Source: Deltaproteobacteria bacterium
GTDB lineage: Bacteria > Desulfobacterota > Desulfobacteria > Desulfobacterales > Desulfosalsimonadaceae
Assembly (NCBI GenBank): GCA_013151835.1
Contig: JAADHK010000045.1
Coordinates: forward strand, 17,661-81,660
Reading direction: 5' to 3'
DNA: 64,000 bases
Below the pieces are notes generated by a model. It saw only the letters and a program-made list of their open reading frames with translations, was not told the origin of the DNA and did no database searches. This document shows positions 1 to 9,363 of this stretch, in pieces. The stretch's first letter is position 1. The number at the start of each line of letters is the position of its first letter. Position numbers and translations under genes: made by a program.

Positions 1-13
1 CGGGGCATTTCAT
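1..13 (-). CDS. Start of a gene that leaves the window (first four codons)
   Basis: Reading the minus strand, an ATG at 13-11 is followed by codons for M-K-C-P before the window ends. A good ribosome binding site (AAGGAG) lies a few bases upstream, at about 18-25. Nothing can be said about function from four codons. The start is supported only by the ribosome binding site and by its position downstream of the acyl-CoA synthetase terminator. It could be a chance match. Confidence 0.4.
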
Positions 14-98
14 GACTTCTCCTTAATTGTTTTTCCTGTGACTTTTAGTCCTTTTTACAAAATCAACGGCCCGACGTCATTGATCTGGATCAAAAAAC

Positions 99-149
99 AA
101 AAAAAGCCCCAATTGCATGTCTTTTGTGCAATGAAGGCTTTTTTTGTTT
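99..149 (-). terminator. Rho-independent terminator downstream of the acyl-CoA synthetase gene
   Basis: A-rich arm AAAAAAAGCC pairs with GGCTTTTTTT, with an inner TTGCA/TGCAA stem. Read on the minus strand, the hairpin ends in a long U tract 20-60 bases after the stop of the acyl-CoA synthetase gene. The mirrored A and T runs would also allow termination from the other direction. Confidence 0.75.
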
Positions 150-165
150 GAAGTATATTTCCGAA

Positions 166-1938
166 TTATTTATACATATTTTCTATGGCAGCTGCGTATT
201 TTTCATTTATGATACGCCGTTTCATCTTCATTGTTGGCGTGAGTTCCCCACCCTCCACCGTGAATTCCTCGGGCAGGATGGTGAATTTCTTGATGGTCTG
301 GACCCTGGCGAGGCTTATATTTACATCGTCAAGCTGCTTCTGGATATATGCGTGTATTTTTTTGCATTTCGATGCCGAAGCCATGTCCGTTGCAGGGCTT
401 CCCGCTTCTTTTATCACTTGTTCAAGCTTTTCCGGATCAAGGGTGAAAAGGGCGGTCAGGTATTTGCGCCTGTCCCCTATGACAGCCACCTGGCTGATAA
501 CCGGGATGGCCTTGAGTTTTCCTTCAAGAACCTGGGGCGGTATGTTCTCCCCTCCGGCAGTGATTATAAGCTCTTTTTTTCTGTCGGTTATCTTTAAAAA
601 ATCCATATCATCCAACATGCCGATATCACCTGAATGAAGCCAGCCGTCTGAATCAAGGGATTCTTTAGTGGCTTCCTCATTTTTAAAATAACCCATGAAT
701 ACATGGCGGCCGCGCATCAGCACTTCCCCGTCTTCTGCAATGGAGATTTCGGTTCCGGCAAGCTTGGGGCCCGCCCATCCGGTCCGGTACTTGAACGGCT
801 GGGGCATGGATGCGGTCCCCGGACCGGTGCATTCACTCATGCCGTAGATTTCGGTTAAAGGCAGCCCCAGGCTTAAAAAGAATTCGAGGGTATCCATTGA
901 AATAGGTGCGGCCGTGGTGATAAAAAATCGGCACCTATCAAGGCCGAGCTTTTCTTTGACCTTGGAGAAGACCAGTTTATTGGCAAGCCCGTACAAAAAG
1001 GGCATGGGTTTGCCTTCCTGGTGGGCATATGCGCCTTCAAGCCCTTTTTTTCGTGCCCAGGCCGCGATTTTTTTCTTGAGCGGCGGATTTGCCGCTCCGG
1101 CGGCCATCATCTTGGCCTGGATTTTTTCCCATACCCTGGGTACTCCGACAAACACGGTGGGTCGGACTTCCCGTAAGTTATCTCCCAGAAGATCGAGGCT
1201 CTCTGCAAACCAGGTGGTACAACCCATGGTATATGGACCGTGGACGCTTAGCATCTGCTCTGCAATGTGGCTCAACGGGAGATAACTGATCAAATGCTCT
1301 TCATCGTTTCCGTTGACAAGATCCCGAATCTGCCCTGCGGTCCAGATTATATTATCATGGGAGATCATGACCCCCTTTGGGTTGCCGGTGGTACCGGATG
1401 TGTAGATAAGCGTACAGCAGTCATCCGGTTTCTGAGCGGCGATTCTTTCGTCAAGTTCCTTGTCAGTGACTGATTCAGCCAGTTTGTCTAATTCATCCCA
1501 TGAATAGACGCCATCATCATCATCCGAACCGTTCATCAGAATAATGGCCTTGAGATCCGGGAGATTGTGGCGGATCTGCTTGAATTTTGCCAATTCAAGA
1601 TCACCTTCAAGCACCGCGATGTTGGCCTCGCTGTGCTTAGCGATGTATTCGCATTGTTCCGGGCTGTTGGTTGTATATATACCACCCGGCACGGCTCCGG
1701 CAAAGATTGCGGCAAGATCGGAAATCAACCACTGGGAGCAGTTGTATCCCATGATGCTGATGGCCTTGCCGGCCTCGAGCCCGAGGGCCATGAACGCACG
1801 GGCCGTTATGCGAACACGTTCGGAATACTCTTTCCAGGTCATGGCCGTCCAGTCCCCGTTTTTCTTGGACATCAGGGCGGGTTTATCGCCGAATCGTTCA
1901 ATTGTTCGTGCAAATTCTTCCATAACGGTTTTTTTCAT
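166..1938 (-). CDS. Long-chain fatty acid-CoA ligase (AMP-binding, FadD15-like)
   Basis: Activates a fatty acid to its acyl-CoA through an acyl-adenylate in the cytoplasm, feeding beta-oxidation. The 590-residue length is normal for the bacterial long-chain FadD15/FAA1-type branch. The ATP/AMP-binding loop YTSGTTGNPKGVMISH and the motif GWLHSGDIG are visible, followed by the hinge region TDRKKELIITAGGENI and the C-terminal lid. An in-frame start exists nine codons upstream, but the ATG at 1938 (MKKTVMEEF) is preceded by AAGGGGG at good spacing, so I chose it. The gene is divergent from a sigma-54 activator, with about 300 bp between them. Substrate chain length cannot be read from the sequence. 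Family assignment is firm. Confidence 0.93.
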   Translation of the reverse strand: MKKTVMEEFARTIERFGDKPALMSKKNGDWTAMTWKEYSERVRITARAFMALGLEAGKAISIMGYNCSQWLISDLAAIFAGAVPGGIYTTNSPEQCEYIAKHSEANIAVLEGDLELAKFKQIRHNLPDLKAIILMNGSDDDDGVYSWDELDKLAESVTDKELDERIAAQKPDDCCTLIYTSGTTGNPKGVMISHDNIIWTAGQIRDLVNGNDEEHLISYLPLSHIAEQMLSVHGPYTMGCTTWFAESLDLLGDNLREVRPTVFVGVPRVWEKIQAKMMAAGAANPPLKKKIAAWARKKGLEGAYAHQEGKPMPFLYGLANKLVFSKVKEKLGLDRCRFFITTAAPISMDTLEFFLSLGLPLTEIYGMSECTGPGTASMPQPFKYRTGWAGPKLAGTEISIAEDGEVLMRGRHVFMGYFKNEEATKESLDSDGWLHSGDIGMLDDMDFLKITDRKKELIITAGGENIPPQVLEGKLKAIPVISQVAVIGDRRKYLTALFTLDPEKLEQVIKEAGSPATDMASASKCKKIHAYIQKQLDDVNISLARVQTIKKFTILPEEFTVEGGELTPTMKMKRRIINEKYAAAIENMYK

Positions 1939-2243
1939 GAATCCCCCTTGTGGTTTGGTTAGCACATGGCCTGTTTTTTAAAAATTATGCGATTTTTTTA
2001 CATAAAACCATATTTTTTTGATTTTTGCAAGAAATTTGAATGAGCTGGAATCTACACTTCAATGTTTATGCTCCGGAAGCCGTCCACCGTGGTTCGACGG
2101 AAAGGGATGCCGTCAGCAAGGCGTGATAGATGGATTTGAATCGGCCCGGGGACGGGACGCGAGCGTAAAAGGGGAAGTTCGAATATACTGATCCACGGTT
2201 TTTCTTTGACATTAAGCCTGAAAGTGAAATATAAAAAAATGTT

Positions 2244-3614
2244 ATGACTGATCAACGACTCACAAAATTTCTTTCCGACACCCGGAACCTGATCCGGATT
2301 TTAGACAGCCTCAAGGAAGGGGTAATCGCCCATGACCTGGACCGGAATATATTTTTTTTCAATCGCGAAGCCGAGCGGATCACCGGCTATTCCAGAGATG
2401 AAGTCCTGTCAAAAGACTGCCATATGGCATTTGGGCACCCGTTTTGTGGTGAACGGTGCCTGTTTAAATCCGAACCGGATGGCGATCCTTTTCTTCCCGA
2501 GACTTCGGAATATCCGGTTAAGGTGATCCGGAAAGACGGAAATGCGCGCAATGTCAAGATGTCGGTCTCAACCATTTTGGATGAAAAAGGCGGTGTTGTT
2601 GGTGTGCTCGCTTTTATAAAGGACGTCACCGATATCGTGAAATTTAAAATCAGGAGCGGCGATTTAAAGGGGTTTGGCGATATTGTCGGCCGCGACCCCC
2701 GGATGCTCCAGATTTATCAGCAGATACAGGACCTTGCCGCCTATGACTACCCGGTTCATGTTTTTGGCGAAACCGGTACCGGCAAGGAATTGGTTGCGGA
2801 AGCCATTCACAACGAAAGCCAGCGGGCCGGCGCGCCATTTGTACCGATCAATTGCGGGGCATTGCCCGAAGGACTGATTGAAAGCGAGCTTTTCGGCCAT
2901 GTGCGCGGCGCGTTTTCAGGCGCGGTCCGCGACAAGAAGGGACGTTTTGAGCTGGCCGATGCCGGGACTATTTTCCTCGACGAGGTTGCAGAGTTGCCGT
3001 TCGACCTGCAGGTTAAATTGCTCCGTTTCCTTCAATCCGGAACTTTCGAAAAGGTAGGTGGGGAAAAGACCGTGTCCGTGAGTGTGAGGATCATCAGCGC
3101 CACGAATAAGGACCTCAGGCAGGAGGTTCGGCGTAACCGCTTTAGGGAAGACCTCTATTACCGCTTGAATGTTATCCCAATCCTCCTGCCCCCGTTAAGG
3201 GAAAAAAAGAGCGATATCCCGCTTCTTGTGGAATATTTTCTTGATGTTTACGGCAGGGGCAGGGATTCGAGCCCTACTGCTGTCTCGGCCGAGGCAATGA
3301 CCAACATGATGGGATATGAATGGCCGGGAAATGTCCGGCAACTCCAGAATGCACTCCAGTTTGCCATAGTGAAATGCCGTGGCGAACTGATCACTCCCAA
3401 TGATCTTCCCATGGAGCTGAATGAGAGTCGAGGGATGTCTGACGGTCGGGGCCGCCGAGGACCGGCAAGAAAGCTTGATTCCGATGCCGTCCGCCTTGCC
3501 CTGGAAAAGACCGGGGGAAACAAGGTCAAGGCGGCAAAACGCCTTGGCGTGGGCCGGGCAACCCTGTACCGGTTTTTAAAGGACCATCCCGAGGCCTTGC
3601 CCGAGGACGTGTAA
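2244..3614 (+). CDS. PAS domain sigma-54-dependent transcriptional activator
   Basis: Enhancer-binding protein that would activate RNA polymerase sigma-54. Layout: PAS sensor at about residues 14-130, AAA+ domain from about 148 with Walker A GETGTGKE (175-182), the sigma-54 contact loop as GAFSGA (222-227, serine in place of the usual threonine) and Walker B GTIFLDEVAE (241-250), then a Fis-type helix-turn-helix near the C-terminus (KVKAAKRLGVGRATLYRFL). There is no receiver domain, so it should sense a small molecule or redox state directly. The PAS domain contains Cys59, Cys68 and Cys72 in a CX8CX3C pattern that could bind a cofactor. The ribosome binding site is weak. It lies upstream of the aldehyde oxidoreductase gene, a plausible target, but no convincing sigma-54 promoter was found there. 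Confidence 0.93.
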   Translation: MTDQRLTKFLSDTRNLIRILDSLKEGVIAHDLDRNIFFFNREAERITGYSRDEVLSKDCHMAFGHPFCGERCLFKSEPDGDPFLPETSEYPVKVIRKDGNARNVKMSVSTILDEKGGVVGVLAFIKDVTDIVKFKIRSGDLKGFGDIVGRDPRMLQIYQQIQDLAAYDYPVHVFGETGTGKELVAEAIHNESQRAGAPFVPINCGALPEGLIESELFGHVRGAFSGAVRDKKGRFELADAGTIFLDEVAELPFDLQVKLLRFLQSGTFEKVGGEKTVSVSVRIISATNKDLRQEVRRNRFREDLYYRLNVIPILLPPLREKKSDIPLLVEYFLDVYGRGRDSSPTAVSAEAMTNMMGYEWPGNVRQLQNALQFAIVKCRGELITPNDLPMELNESRGMSDGRGRRGPARKLDSDAVRLALEKTGGNKVKAAKRLGVGRATLYRFLKDHPEALPEDV

Positions 3615-3890
3615 GTCGATGGGCCGCACAATATAACGGCTTTGTAAAAAACAGTTTATCCCCCGTTCCCATGCTCCGGAGTGAAAACTCATGCCTTGTG
3701 GCATTCCGCCGGCTTTTTCCATACACCTCTTCAGCCCCGTATCGAATATCCGAGAGTATCAAAGTTTGTTGGGCACAACCGTAAAACCCCTTAATGATAT
3801 ATAGGGATTGTGCGGCGTTTAATGCCATGGTAATGTGTCTCTCAAGCTCTGCGAGCCCTTTAAATTTACCCAAAACCATGAGGAGGAAAA

Positions 3891-5846
3891 ATGGCTGACG
3901 CATACATGGGAAAGATATTGAAGGTTGATCTGGGTAGCGGTGTTATTGAAGAGGAGAGTATCCCGGATTCGGTATATGAAAAATTTCTTTCAGGCTCCGG
4001 CCTTGGCGGCTTTATTCTCTACAACAGGATTCCCGCCGGAGCCGACCCCCTTGGGCCTGACAATATCATGGGGTTTGTGTCGGGACTTCTTACCGGGACC
4101 GGAAGCCTGTTTACAGGGCGCTGGATGGCTATGGCGAAATCCCCGCTTACCGGCGGATACGGCGAGTCCAATTGCGGCGGCAATTTATCGCCCGCAATTA
4201 AGCGATGCGGATACGACGGCATATTTTTTTCAGGGATATCTGAAAAGCCGGTATATTTATACATTTCCGGAGCAAAGGCTGAATTAAAGGATGCTTCCGA
4301 TCTCTGGGGCAAAGATGCCATTGAAACGGAAAATATCCTGCTCGAACGTCATTCTTCGGGACGCAAACCACGGGTCGCCTGTATTGGCCAGGCAGGGGAA
4401 AGGCTTTCCCTGATTGCGGGAATAAGTAACGATCTGGGTCGCATGGCCGCCAGATCCGGCCTCGGCGCGGTCATGGGGGCAAAACGGCTTAAGGCGATTG
4501 TCCTTGGCGGTTCGAAAAAGATAGCAAGCCACGATAAGGACGCGATGAAGGCCCTTTCCGCCGGATGTAACAAGTGGGTGCAATTCCAGCCCTGGTTTTT
4601 ATCGGGTAACGGCCTTAGGTTTTTAGGCATGATTCTTCGGTACCTCCCTTTTCAGACGGCCATGGACGGAATGCTTTTTAAAATTATGCTCACCAAGTGG
4701 GGGACCGTCAGCCTGAACCAGTATTCCATTGAAATCGGAGATTCGCCGGTCAAGAACTGGGCAGGTTCCAATCTTGATTTTCCAAAAGCGCTTTCCGACT
4801 CAATCGGCCCGGACAGGATAAAGGCCCGTGAAACAGCAAAGTACCATTGCTATTCCTGCCCCCTGGGGTGCGGGGGGATATGTTCCGGACCGTCTCTTGC
4901 GGGCGAGACCCACAAGCCGGAATATGAAACCGTAACGGCCCTCGGCGCCCTGCTTTTAAACAATGACCTGGAAAGCCTTTTTTTGTTGAATGACAAGTTG
5001 AACCGGGCCGGCATGGATACGATATCGGCTGGCGTGACGGCGGCCTTTGCCTTTGAATGCTTTGAAAAAGGAATATTGACGGAAAAAGAGACGGACGGGC
5101 TAAAGCTTAAGTGGGGCGACAGCCGGGCGCTTGTTTCCCTGATTGACAAGATGATTGCAAGGGAAGGGATAGGAGATATTCTGGCCGACGGGGTGAAACG
5201 CGCCGCTGAAAAAATAGGTAAAAACGCCGACTGCTATGCCATGCATTCCGGGGGGCAGGAACTTTCCATGCATGACGCGCGATTTGACCCCGGTTTTGGT
5301 CTGCATTATACAACCGAACCGACTCCGGGCCGGCATACCATAGGGTCTCAGATGTATTACGAGATGTACAGGCTCTGGAAACGGGTTCCCGGCCTTTCGC
5401 GGCCATGGCTTGTGTATAGTAAAAAGAGCAAATACAGGGTAAACCGGAAAAAGATACTCTGGGCCGTTGCCTGCAGCCGGTTTATAAACGTACTGAACGG
5501 TGCCGGAGGGTGTGCCTTTGGAGCATTTATAGGGGTTGATCGTTTTCCCGTCTTCGAGTGGTTAAACGCCGCAACGGGTTGGAACAGGACGCCTTTGGAC
5601 TATATGGCGGTGGGCAAAAGGATTCAGGCCATGAAGCAGGCCTTTAATTTGAAACACGGCCTGGATCCGGCCTCCATACGGCCCAATCCCAGAGCCGTGG
5701 GTTCTCCCCCTGCCGAAAAGGGTGCGAACAAGGGCCGCGATCTTGACCTGGATAAGATGGTGGCAGACTATTGGAGCGAGTCCGGGTGGAACACGAAGAC
5801 CGGTGTGCCGGGAGCGGATACCGCCGCCGATTTTACCAATGTATAA
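3891..5846 (+). CDS. Aldehyde:ferredoxin oxidoreductase (tungstopterin enzyme)
   Basis: Oxidises aldehydes to carboxylic acids, or runs in reverse, with ferredoxin as partner, using a tungsto-bispterin cofactor and a 4Fe-4S cluster. The protein has 651 residues, with the typical AOR N-terminal domain (MGKILKVDL; LTGTGSLFTGRWMAMAKSPL). Cluster ligands appear as C320-X2-C323-X3-C327, with the distal Cys541 in NGAGGCAFG, matching the pattern of known AORs. An extra Cys331 follows the first group. The start has a strong GAGGAGG ribosome binding site. A two-cluster ferredoxin gene follows after 11 bases, so the pair is a functional unit. The exact aldehyde is unknown; members of this family serve amino-acid, alcohol or aromatic aldehyde metabolism. 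Confidence 0.93.
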   Translation: MADAYMGKILKVDLGSGVIEEESIPDSVYEKFLSGSGLGGFILYNRIPAGADPLGPDNIMGFVSGLLTGTGSLFTGRWMAMAKSPLTGGYGESNCGGNLSPAIKRCGYDGIFFSGISEKPVYLYISGAKAELKDASDLWGKDAIETENILLERHSSGRKPRVACIGQAGERLSLIAGISNDLGRMAARSGLGAVMGAKRLKAIVLGGSKKIASHDKDAMKALSAGCNKWVQFQPWFLSGNGLRFLGMILRYLPFQTAMDGMLFKIMLTKWGTVSLNQYSIEIGDSPVKNWAGSNLDFPKALSDSIGPDRIKARETAKYHCYSCPLGCGGICSGPSLAGETHKPEYETVTALGALLLNNDLESLFLLNDKLNRAGMDTISAGVTAAFAFECFEKGILTEKETDGLKLKWGDSRALVSLIDKMIAREGIGDILADGVKRAAEKIGKNADCYAMHSGGQELSMHDARFDPGFGLHYTTEPTPGRHTIGSQMYYEMYRLWKRVPGLSRPWLVYSKKSKYRVNRKKILWAVACSRFINVLNGAGGCAFGAFIGVDRFPVFEWLNAATGWNRTPLDYMAVGKRIQAMKQAFNLKHGLDPASIRPNPRAVGSPPAEKGANKGRDLDLDKMVADYWSESGWNTKTGVPGADTAADFTNV

Positions 5847-5857
5847 GGAGTATGTCC

Positions 5858-6112
5858 ATGGCCAATAAAAAATCTCATTCATATCCATCTATTACACTTG
5901 CGGATTGTATAGCCTGTCTGATGTGTGTGGATGTGTGCCCCACCGGCGCGCTTGATATTGTGACCCGAAACGGGGCTCGCGGCTTCAGGCGCTATCCCTG
6001 CCTGTCCTTTGCCGACAAGTGCGTAAGTTGCGCTGCATGCAAGTTCGAATGCCCCACGGGAGCCATCTTTATGAAGCAGGAAGTTGCCGAGGCCGCAGAA
6101 GAGGAGATGTAA
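5858..6112 (+). CDS. Ferredoxin with two 4Fe-4S clusters, partner of the aldehyde oxidoreductase
   Basis: Small electron carrier of 84 residues with two cluster motifs, CIACLMCVDVCP and CVSCAACKFECP. It probably takes electrons from the aldehyde oxidoreductase encoded immediately upstream. Two ATGs lie close together (5852 and 5858). The AAGGAG at 5845-5850 overlaps the upstream stop codon and leaves one base before the first ATG but seven before the second, so I chose 5858. The acidic C-terminus (EVAEAAEEEM) is plain. Its stop overlaps the start of a possible micro-ORF. Confidence 0.9.
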   Translation: MANKKSHSYPSITLADCIACLMCVDVCPTGALDIVTRNGARGFRRYPCLSFADKCVSCAACKFECPTGAIFMKQEVAEAAEEEM

Positions 6113-6180
6113 TGAAAAAAATCATGCGGAACTATCTCCCGGGCTGGATTTATACTTATATCTACCGCAGGATATTCTAA
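6112..6180 (+). CDS. Possible 22-residue micro-protein coupled to the ferredoxin
   Basis: The ferredoxin stop and a following ATG overlap as TAATG, and GAGGAG lies six bases before that ATG. The frame encodes 22 residues, MKKIMRNYLPGWIYTYIYRR followed by IF, then TAA. The peptide is basic and rich in Tyr, Ile and Trp, so it may associate with membrane or protein partners. The stop-start overlap suggests translational coupling to the AOR-ferredoxin unit. I do not recognise a family. It may simply be a chance short frame, so confidence is low. Confidence 0.35.
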   Translation: MKKIMRNYLPGWIYTYIYRRIF

Positions 6181-6282
6181 AAACTATGTGACAATCCATG
6201 ATAAAAGGTATATAGAATAAAATCGTGCTCATGTCCGGATAGGTCCGGCAAGAAAAATGTATTTTAAAAAAGACGGGGTTTA

Positions 6283-7683
6283 ATGATAAAAAACAAGGAT
6301 AAACCGACCGGTTCAGGCAAGCGCCGTCCGGACAGAGAAGGGCGGTCTCTTTCCCGCGAGTCAAGGGGCCGGAAAAAAAAGGAAGCATCAGAGCGCACAC
6401 GGGCGGTTCATGCCGAACCGGAAACCTGGGATGTATCGAGCTTTAAGGTTCCGCCTATTGAAGGTAAGGTTCGATTTCACGATTTTGACCTGGCAGAACC
6501 GTTGATGCACGCCATTTTTGATGCCGGTTTTGAGTATTGCACACCCATCCAGGAAGAGATACTCCCGGTAATTCTCAGGGATCGTGATGCAACAGGCCGC
6601 GCCCAGACAGGCACCGGCAAGACGGCCGCCTTTCTGATTTCCGTTATTACCCGCCTTGTAATTCATCCTCTTGACAAAAAACGCGATCCCCGTTGCCCCA
6701 GGGTTTTAGTCCTTGCTCCGACCCGGGAGCTAGTAATCCAGATATCAAATGAAGCAAAGGACCTTGGGCGTTATTGCAGTATCAACGTAGTTCCGGTGTT
6801 CGGGGGTATGGATTATGTAAAACAGAAGCGTATGCTCTCGGAGGCGCCCGTGGATATCGTGGTGGCAACTCCGGGCCGGCTGCTCGATTTTCAGCGTCAT
6901 CACGATATTTATCTTAATAAAACCGAGGTCCTGATCATAGACGAGGCAGACAGGATGCTCGATATGGGATTTATCCCGGATGTGCGGAAGATCGTCCATG
7001 CCACGCCTTACAAGGACAAGCGCCAGACGCTTCTTTTTTCCGCCACGCTGACCGGAGAGGTAACCCGGCTTGCGGCACAATGGACAAAAGACCCCGTCAC
7101 AATCGACATTGAACCCGAGCAGGTAGCGGTGGATACAGTTGACCAGATCGTATACATCGTCCGGGTTGATGAGAAATTCGCCTTGTTGTATAATATCATA
7201 AAACGCCAGAATCTGGACACCGTCCTTGTGTTTTGCAATCGAAAAGACGAGGTAAGAAGGCTCTCGGAACATTTAACACGATATGGAATCAATTGTTCCA
7301 CTCTTTCGGGCGATGTTGATCAAAAAAAAAGGATTGCCCGCCTGGATCAGTTCAAGGACGGAAAGATCAGGATCCTCGTGGCGACGGATGTTGCCGGGCG
7401 GGGAATACATATTGAGGGAATGAAACACGTGATCAATTTCACGCTTCCCAGGGATCCCGAGGATTATGTGCACAGGATAGGCCGTACGGGCAGGGCCGGA
7501 ACCCTGGGCACCTCAATTAGTTTTGCGGACGAGGACGATGCTTTTTATATCACGCCCATCGAAGAGTTTATCGGCCGTAAACTGCCGTGTATTGCTCCCG
7601 ATGATGACTGGCTGTCACTTCCTGAATTGCCGCTGCGGCCGATAAAGAAAGAAAAGCGGGCGCGATCAAGGAGAAGGCGATAA
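6283..7683 (+). CDS. DEAD-box ATP-dependent RNA helicase (RhlE/RhlB-like)
   Basis: Unwinds RNA duplexes for ribosome assembly, mRNA decay or cold adaptation. All core motifs are present: [11 protein letters not shown] (Walker A), [17 protein letters not shown] in the context [38 protein letters not shown] and [10 protein letters not shown]. The first 45 residues form a lysine/arginine-rich, low-complexity extension, and the C-terminus ends in a basic RSRRRR-type tail; both probably bind RNA. The 466-residue length fits. It stands alone, with about 100 bp on either side to its neighbours. The choice between RhlE, RhlB and SrmB cannot be settled by eye. Confidence 0.93.
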   Translation: MIKNKDKPTGSGKRRPDREGRSLSRESRGRKKKEASERTRAVHAEPETWDVSSFKVPPIEGKVRFHDFDLAEPLMHAIFDAGFEYCTPIQEEILPVILRDRDATGRAQTGTGKTAAFLISVITRLVIHPLDKKRDPRCPRVLVLAPTRELVIQISNEAKDLGRYCSINVVPVFGGMDYVKQKRMLSEAPVDIVVATPGRLLDFQRHHDIYLNKTEVLIIDEADRMLDMGFIPDVRKIVHATPYKDKRQTLLFSATLTGEVTRLAAQWTKDPVTIDIEPEQVAVDTVDQIVYIVRVDEKFALLYNIIKRQNLDTVLVFCNRKDEVRRLSEHLTRYGINCSTLSGDVDQKKRIARLDQFKDGKIRILVATDVAGRGIHIEGMKHVINFTLPRDPEDYVHRIGRTGRAGTLGTSISFADEDDAFYITPIEEFIGRKLPCIAPDDDWLSLPELPLRPIKKEKRARSRRRR

Positions 7684-7802
7684 CAAAGGGTTTACTGATC
7701 TCGGCAGAAATTTTAACCATCGGAAATCTTTTTCCTATGGAGTGCCTGAGCCCATGCAAACAAAAAAGGCCCGATTTTAAAGGGCCGGGAAATGGAGAAA
7801 AG

Positions 7803-8153
7803 TTGAGTGACAACCCCATCGATATTGCCGAACTTTCTGACATCCTAGGCACTGCGGATCCATCTGTGCTTTGCCCCATTTTTGAAGTCTGGCTCGAAGC
7901 CTCTTTGCCAAGGGTAGAGGCTATCTCCAGCGCTGCCGATGCCAGGGATCGAACCCTGTTGCGGCAGGCGGCTCATGGGGCAAAAGGGACAGCACTTCAG
8001 ATCGGAGCAAAACAAATGGCAAAAATGTGCGCGCAGATAGATGTAGAGGTTGCAGCTGGCAGTTGGGAGGATCTTTTACAGCTTGTAGGCGAAATTCTTG
8101 ATGAAAACGAATGTGCCAGGTGTTTTGTAAAGAGCTTTTTGGCAAGAGCTTGA
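7803..8153 (+). CDS. Histidine phosphotransfer (HPt) domain protein
   Basis: A stand-alone HPt module that would pass a phosphoryl group between a hybrid kinase and a response regulator. The signature AAHGAKGTALQIGA contains the phosphorylatable His of the HxxKG motif. The rest is predicted helical, as expected for a four-helix bundle. I start it at the TTG at 7803 (LSDNPIDIAELSDILG), which has GGAG five bases upstream. An in-frame ATG at 7737 lacks a ribosome binding site and would translate a hairpin-forming stretch. A receiver-domain protein is encoded 52 bases downstream, so the two may share a phosphorelay. Confidence 0.75.
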   Translation: MSDNPIDIAELSDILGTADPSVLCPIFEVWLEASLPRVEAISSAADARDRTLLRQAAHGAKGTALQIGAKQMAKMCAQIDVEVAAGSWEDLLQLVGEILDENECARCFVKSFLARA

Positions 8154-8205
8154 TAATTTGCATGAAATCCAACAATTTATCATAAGTATATAATTAGGAG
8201 CATTC

Positions 8206-8913
8206 ATGAAAACAGTATTGATCGCAGATGATGACAAAGTTCTGGTAAAGACTTTGCAGGCGGGGCTTGCAAAATTTTCAGACAAGTTTGAGGCCATATA
8301 CGTAAATGATGGCCTTGAGGCAATGAACATACTGAATTCAAAACCCATTGACATCATGGTTACCGATATCCAGATGCCGATGATGGATGGTCTGGTCCTG
8401 CTTGCTTTCATGCAGGGAAGCTTTCCTGATATACCCTGTATAATCATGACTTCCCATGGAACTTCCGAACTGAAGGCGCAGTTGAAAAAAGATGTCCTCC
8501 ATTTTATAGACAAACCGGTCAGGCCGGATGAACTCGGCCGGATGATACTTTCATCATTTGAGAAAAAAGAAGGCAAGGAAAAGCAGAAGATTGGAATAGC
8601 GGATCTTTTGTCCCTTATAATGATGGGAAAAAAGACGTGCATATTCAAGCTCAGAACCCAAGAAGGCACGACCGGATATTTCTATTTCCACGAGGGGGAA
8701 CTATTTAGCGCCGTCTGGGGCAAACTGACCGGCGAGGAAGCGGTGCTGGAAATGCTTGGCTGCGAGAAGGCGGAATTGACGTTTACAAAGGCCCCCCAGT
8801 CGGCGGGGAAAAAAACGATGGAAAAGTCTCTTTCCGAATTGATTTCCCTTGCGAAAAAATCGAACCTTTCCCTTAAGACCAATCAACTGAAACAAAAAAA
8901 GAACGCGGGGTAA
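8206..8913 (+). CDS. Response regulator with C-terminal DUF4388 (PATAN-like) domain
   Basis: The receiver domain (about residues 1-120) has the acidic pocket in LIADDD, the phospho-acceptor Asp in VTDIQMPMMDG, Ser/Thr in MTSHG and Lys in DKPV. The C-terminal half (about 125-220) resembles DUF4388/PATAN modules (GTTGYFYFHEGELFSAVWG), which are common in Deltaproteobacteria and mediate protein contacts, for example in motility and polarity control. There is no DNA-binding or GGDEF output, so action by protein-protein contact is expected. The ribosome binding site TAGGAG is well placed. The upstream HPt gene is the obvious candidate partner. Confidence 0.87.
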   Translation: MKTVLIADDDKVLVKTLQAGLAKFSDKFEAIYVNDGLEAMNILNSKPIDIMVTDIQMPMMDGLVLLAFMQGSFPDIPCIIMTSHGTSELKAQLKKDVLHFIDKPVRPDELGRMILSSFEKKEGKEKQKIGIADLLSLIMMGKKTCIFKLRTQEGTTGYFYFHEGELFSAVWGKLTGEEAVLEMLGCEKAELTFTKAPQSAGKKTMEKSLSELISLAKKSNLSLKTNQLKQKKNAG

Positions 8914-9020
8914 GGGCGTACGCCCCGAGTAGCCTCCAAGCCCGGCAGGATAGGTTGACACCCGCAGCCAGGATCGATATTATAACAAACGCTGACTATG
9001 GCGGACATTCGGGAGGGTAT

Positions 9021-9290
9021 GTGGATTCAAAGGACAGGGTTCAACTTGTATGGGGACTCGCCCTGGTGGTTATGGGGATGGCTTTTCTCTTCCACGCCCA
9101 GTCTGTCATTGATCGGATTTTTGTTTCGGCAGATGCGGGGAGTTTCCATTTCTTTATACGGACCTGCATGTTTTTTATGTCAATTATTCTGATTGGTGGC
9201 GGGTTGAAAAAACTCATTCATATCCGACGGATTCTCATTAATCGGTCCACCCCAGAAAATCACAGGGATAATCGGGAGGATACCGGATAA
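9021..9290 (+). CDS. Small two-helix membrane protein of unknown function
   Basis: Encodes 89 residues with two clear hydrophobic helices (LVWGLALVVMGMAFLF and FMSIILIGGGL) separated by a short loop, and a basic, hydrophilic C-terminus. The GTG at 9021 is preceded by GGGAGGG and gives a sensible start (MDSKDRVQ). An in-frame TTG at 8955 would add a 22-residue polar leader and cannot be excluded. It sits 73 bases before the GAF-ATPase gene and may be co-transcribed with it. No family recognised. Confidence 0.65.
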   Translation: MDSKDRVQLVWGLALVVMGMAFLFHAQSVIDRIFVSADAGSFHFFIRTCMFFMSIILIGGGLKKLIHIRRILINRSTPENHRDNREDTG

Positions 9291-9363
9291 ATAATGTTAA
9301 GACGCTCCCTTTTTTTATTTTATACAAAACCCGGCACAATAACCATCCATACCGGAGGTAGTC

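Noticed and set aside
3699..3714. TGGCATTCCGCCGGCT as a sigma-54 promoter before the aldehyde oxidoreductase gene
   Set aside because: GG and GC have the right spacing, but the -12 element lacks the TT of TTGC, and no clear activator sites lie upstream.
3773..3813. Inverted repeat GCACAA...TTGTGC before the AOR gene as an operator
   Set aside because: Half-sites are about 30 bases apart and short; likely chance.
7762..7786. Hairpin GGCCC...GGGCC with a T run, as a terminator
   Set aside because: The T run is on the minus strand, where there is no gene to terminate; on the plus strand there is no U tract.
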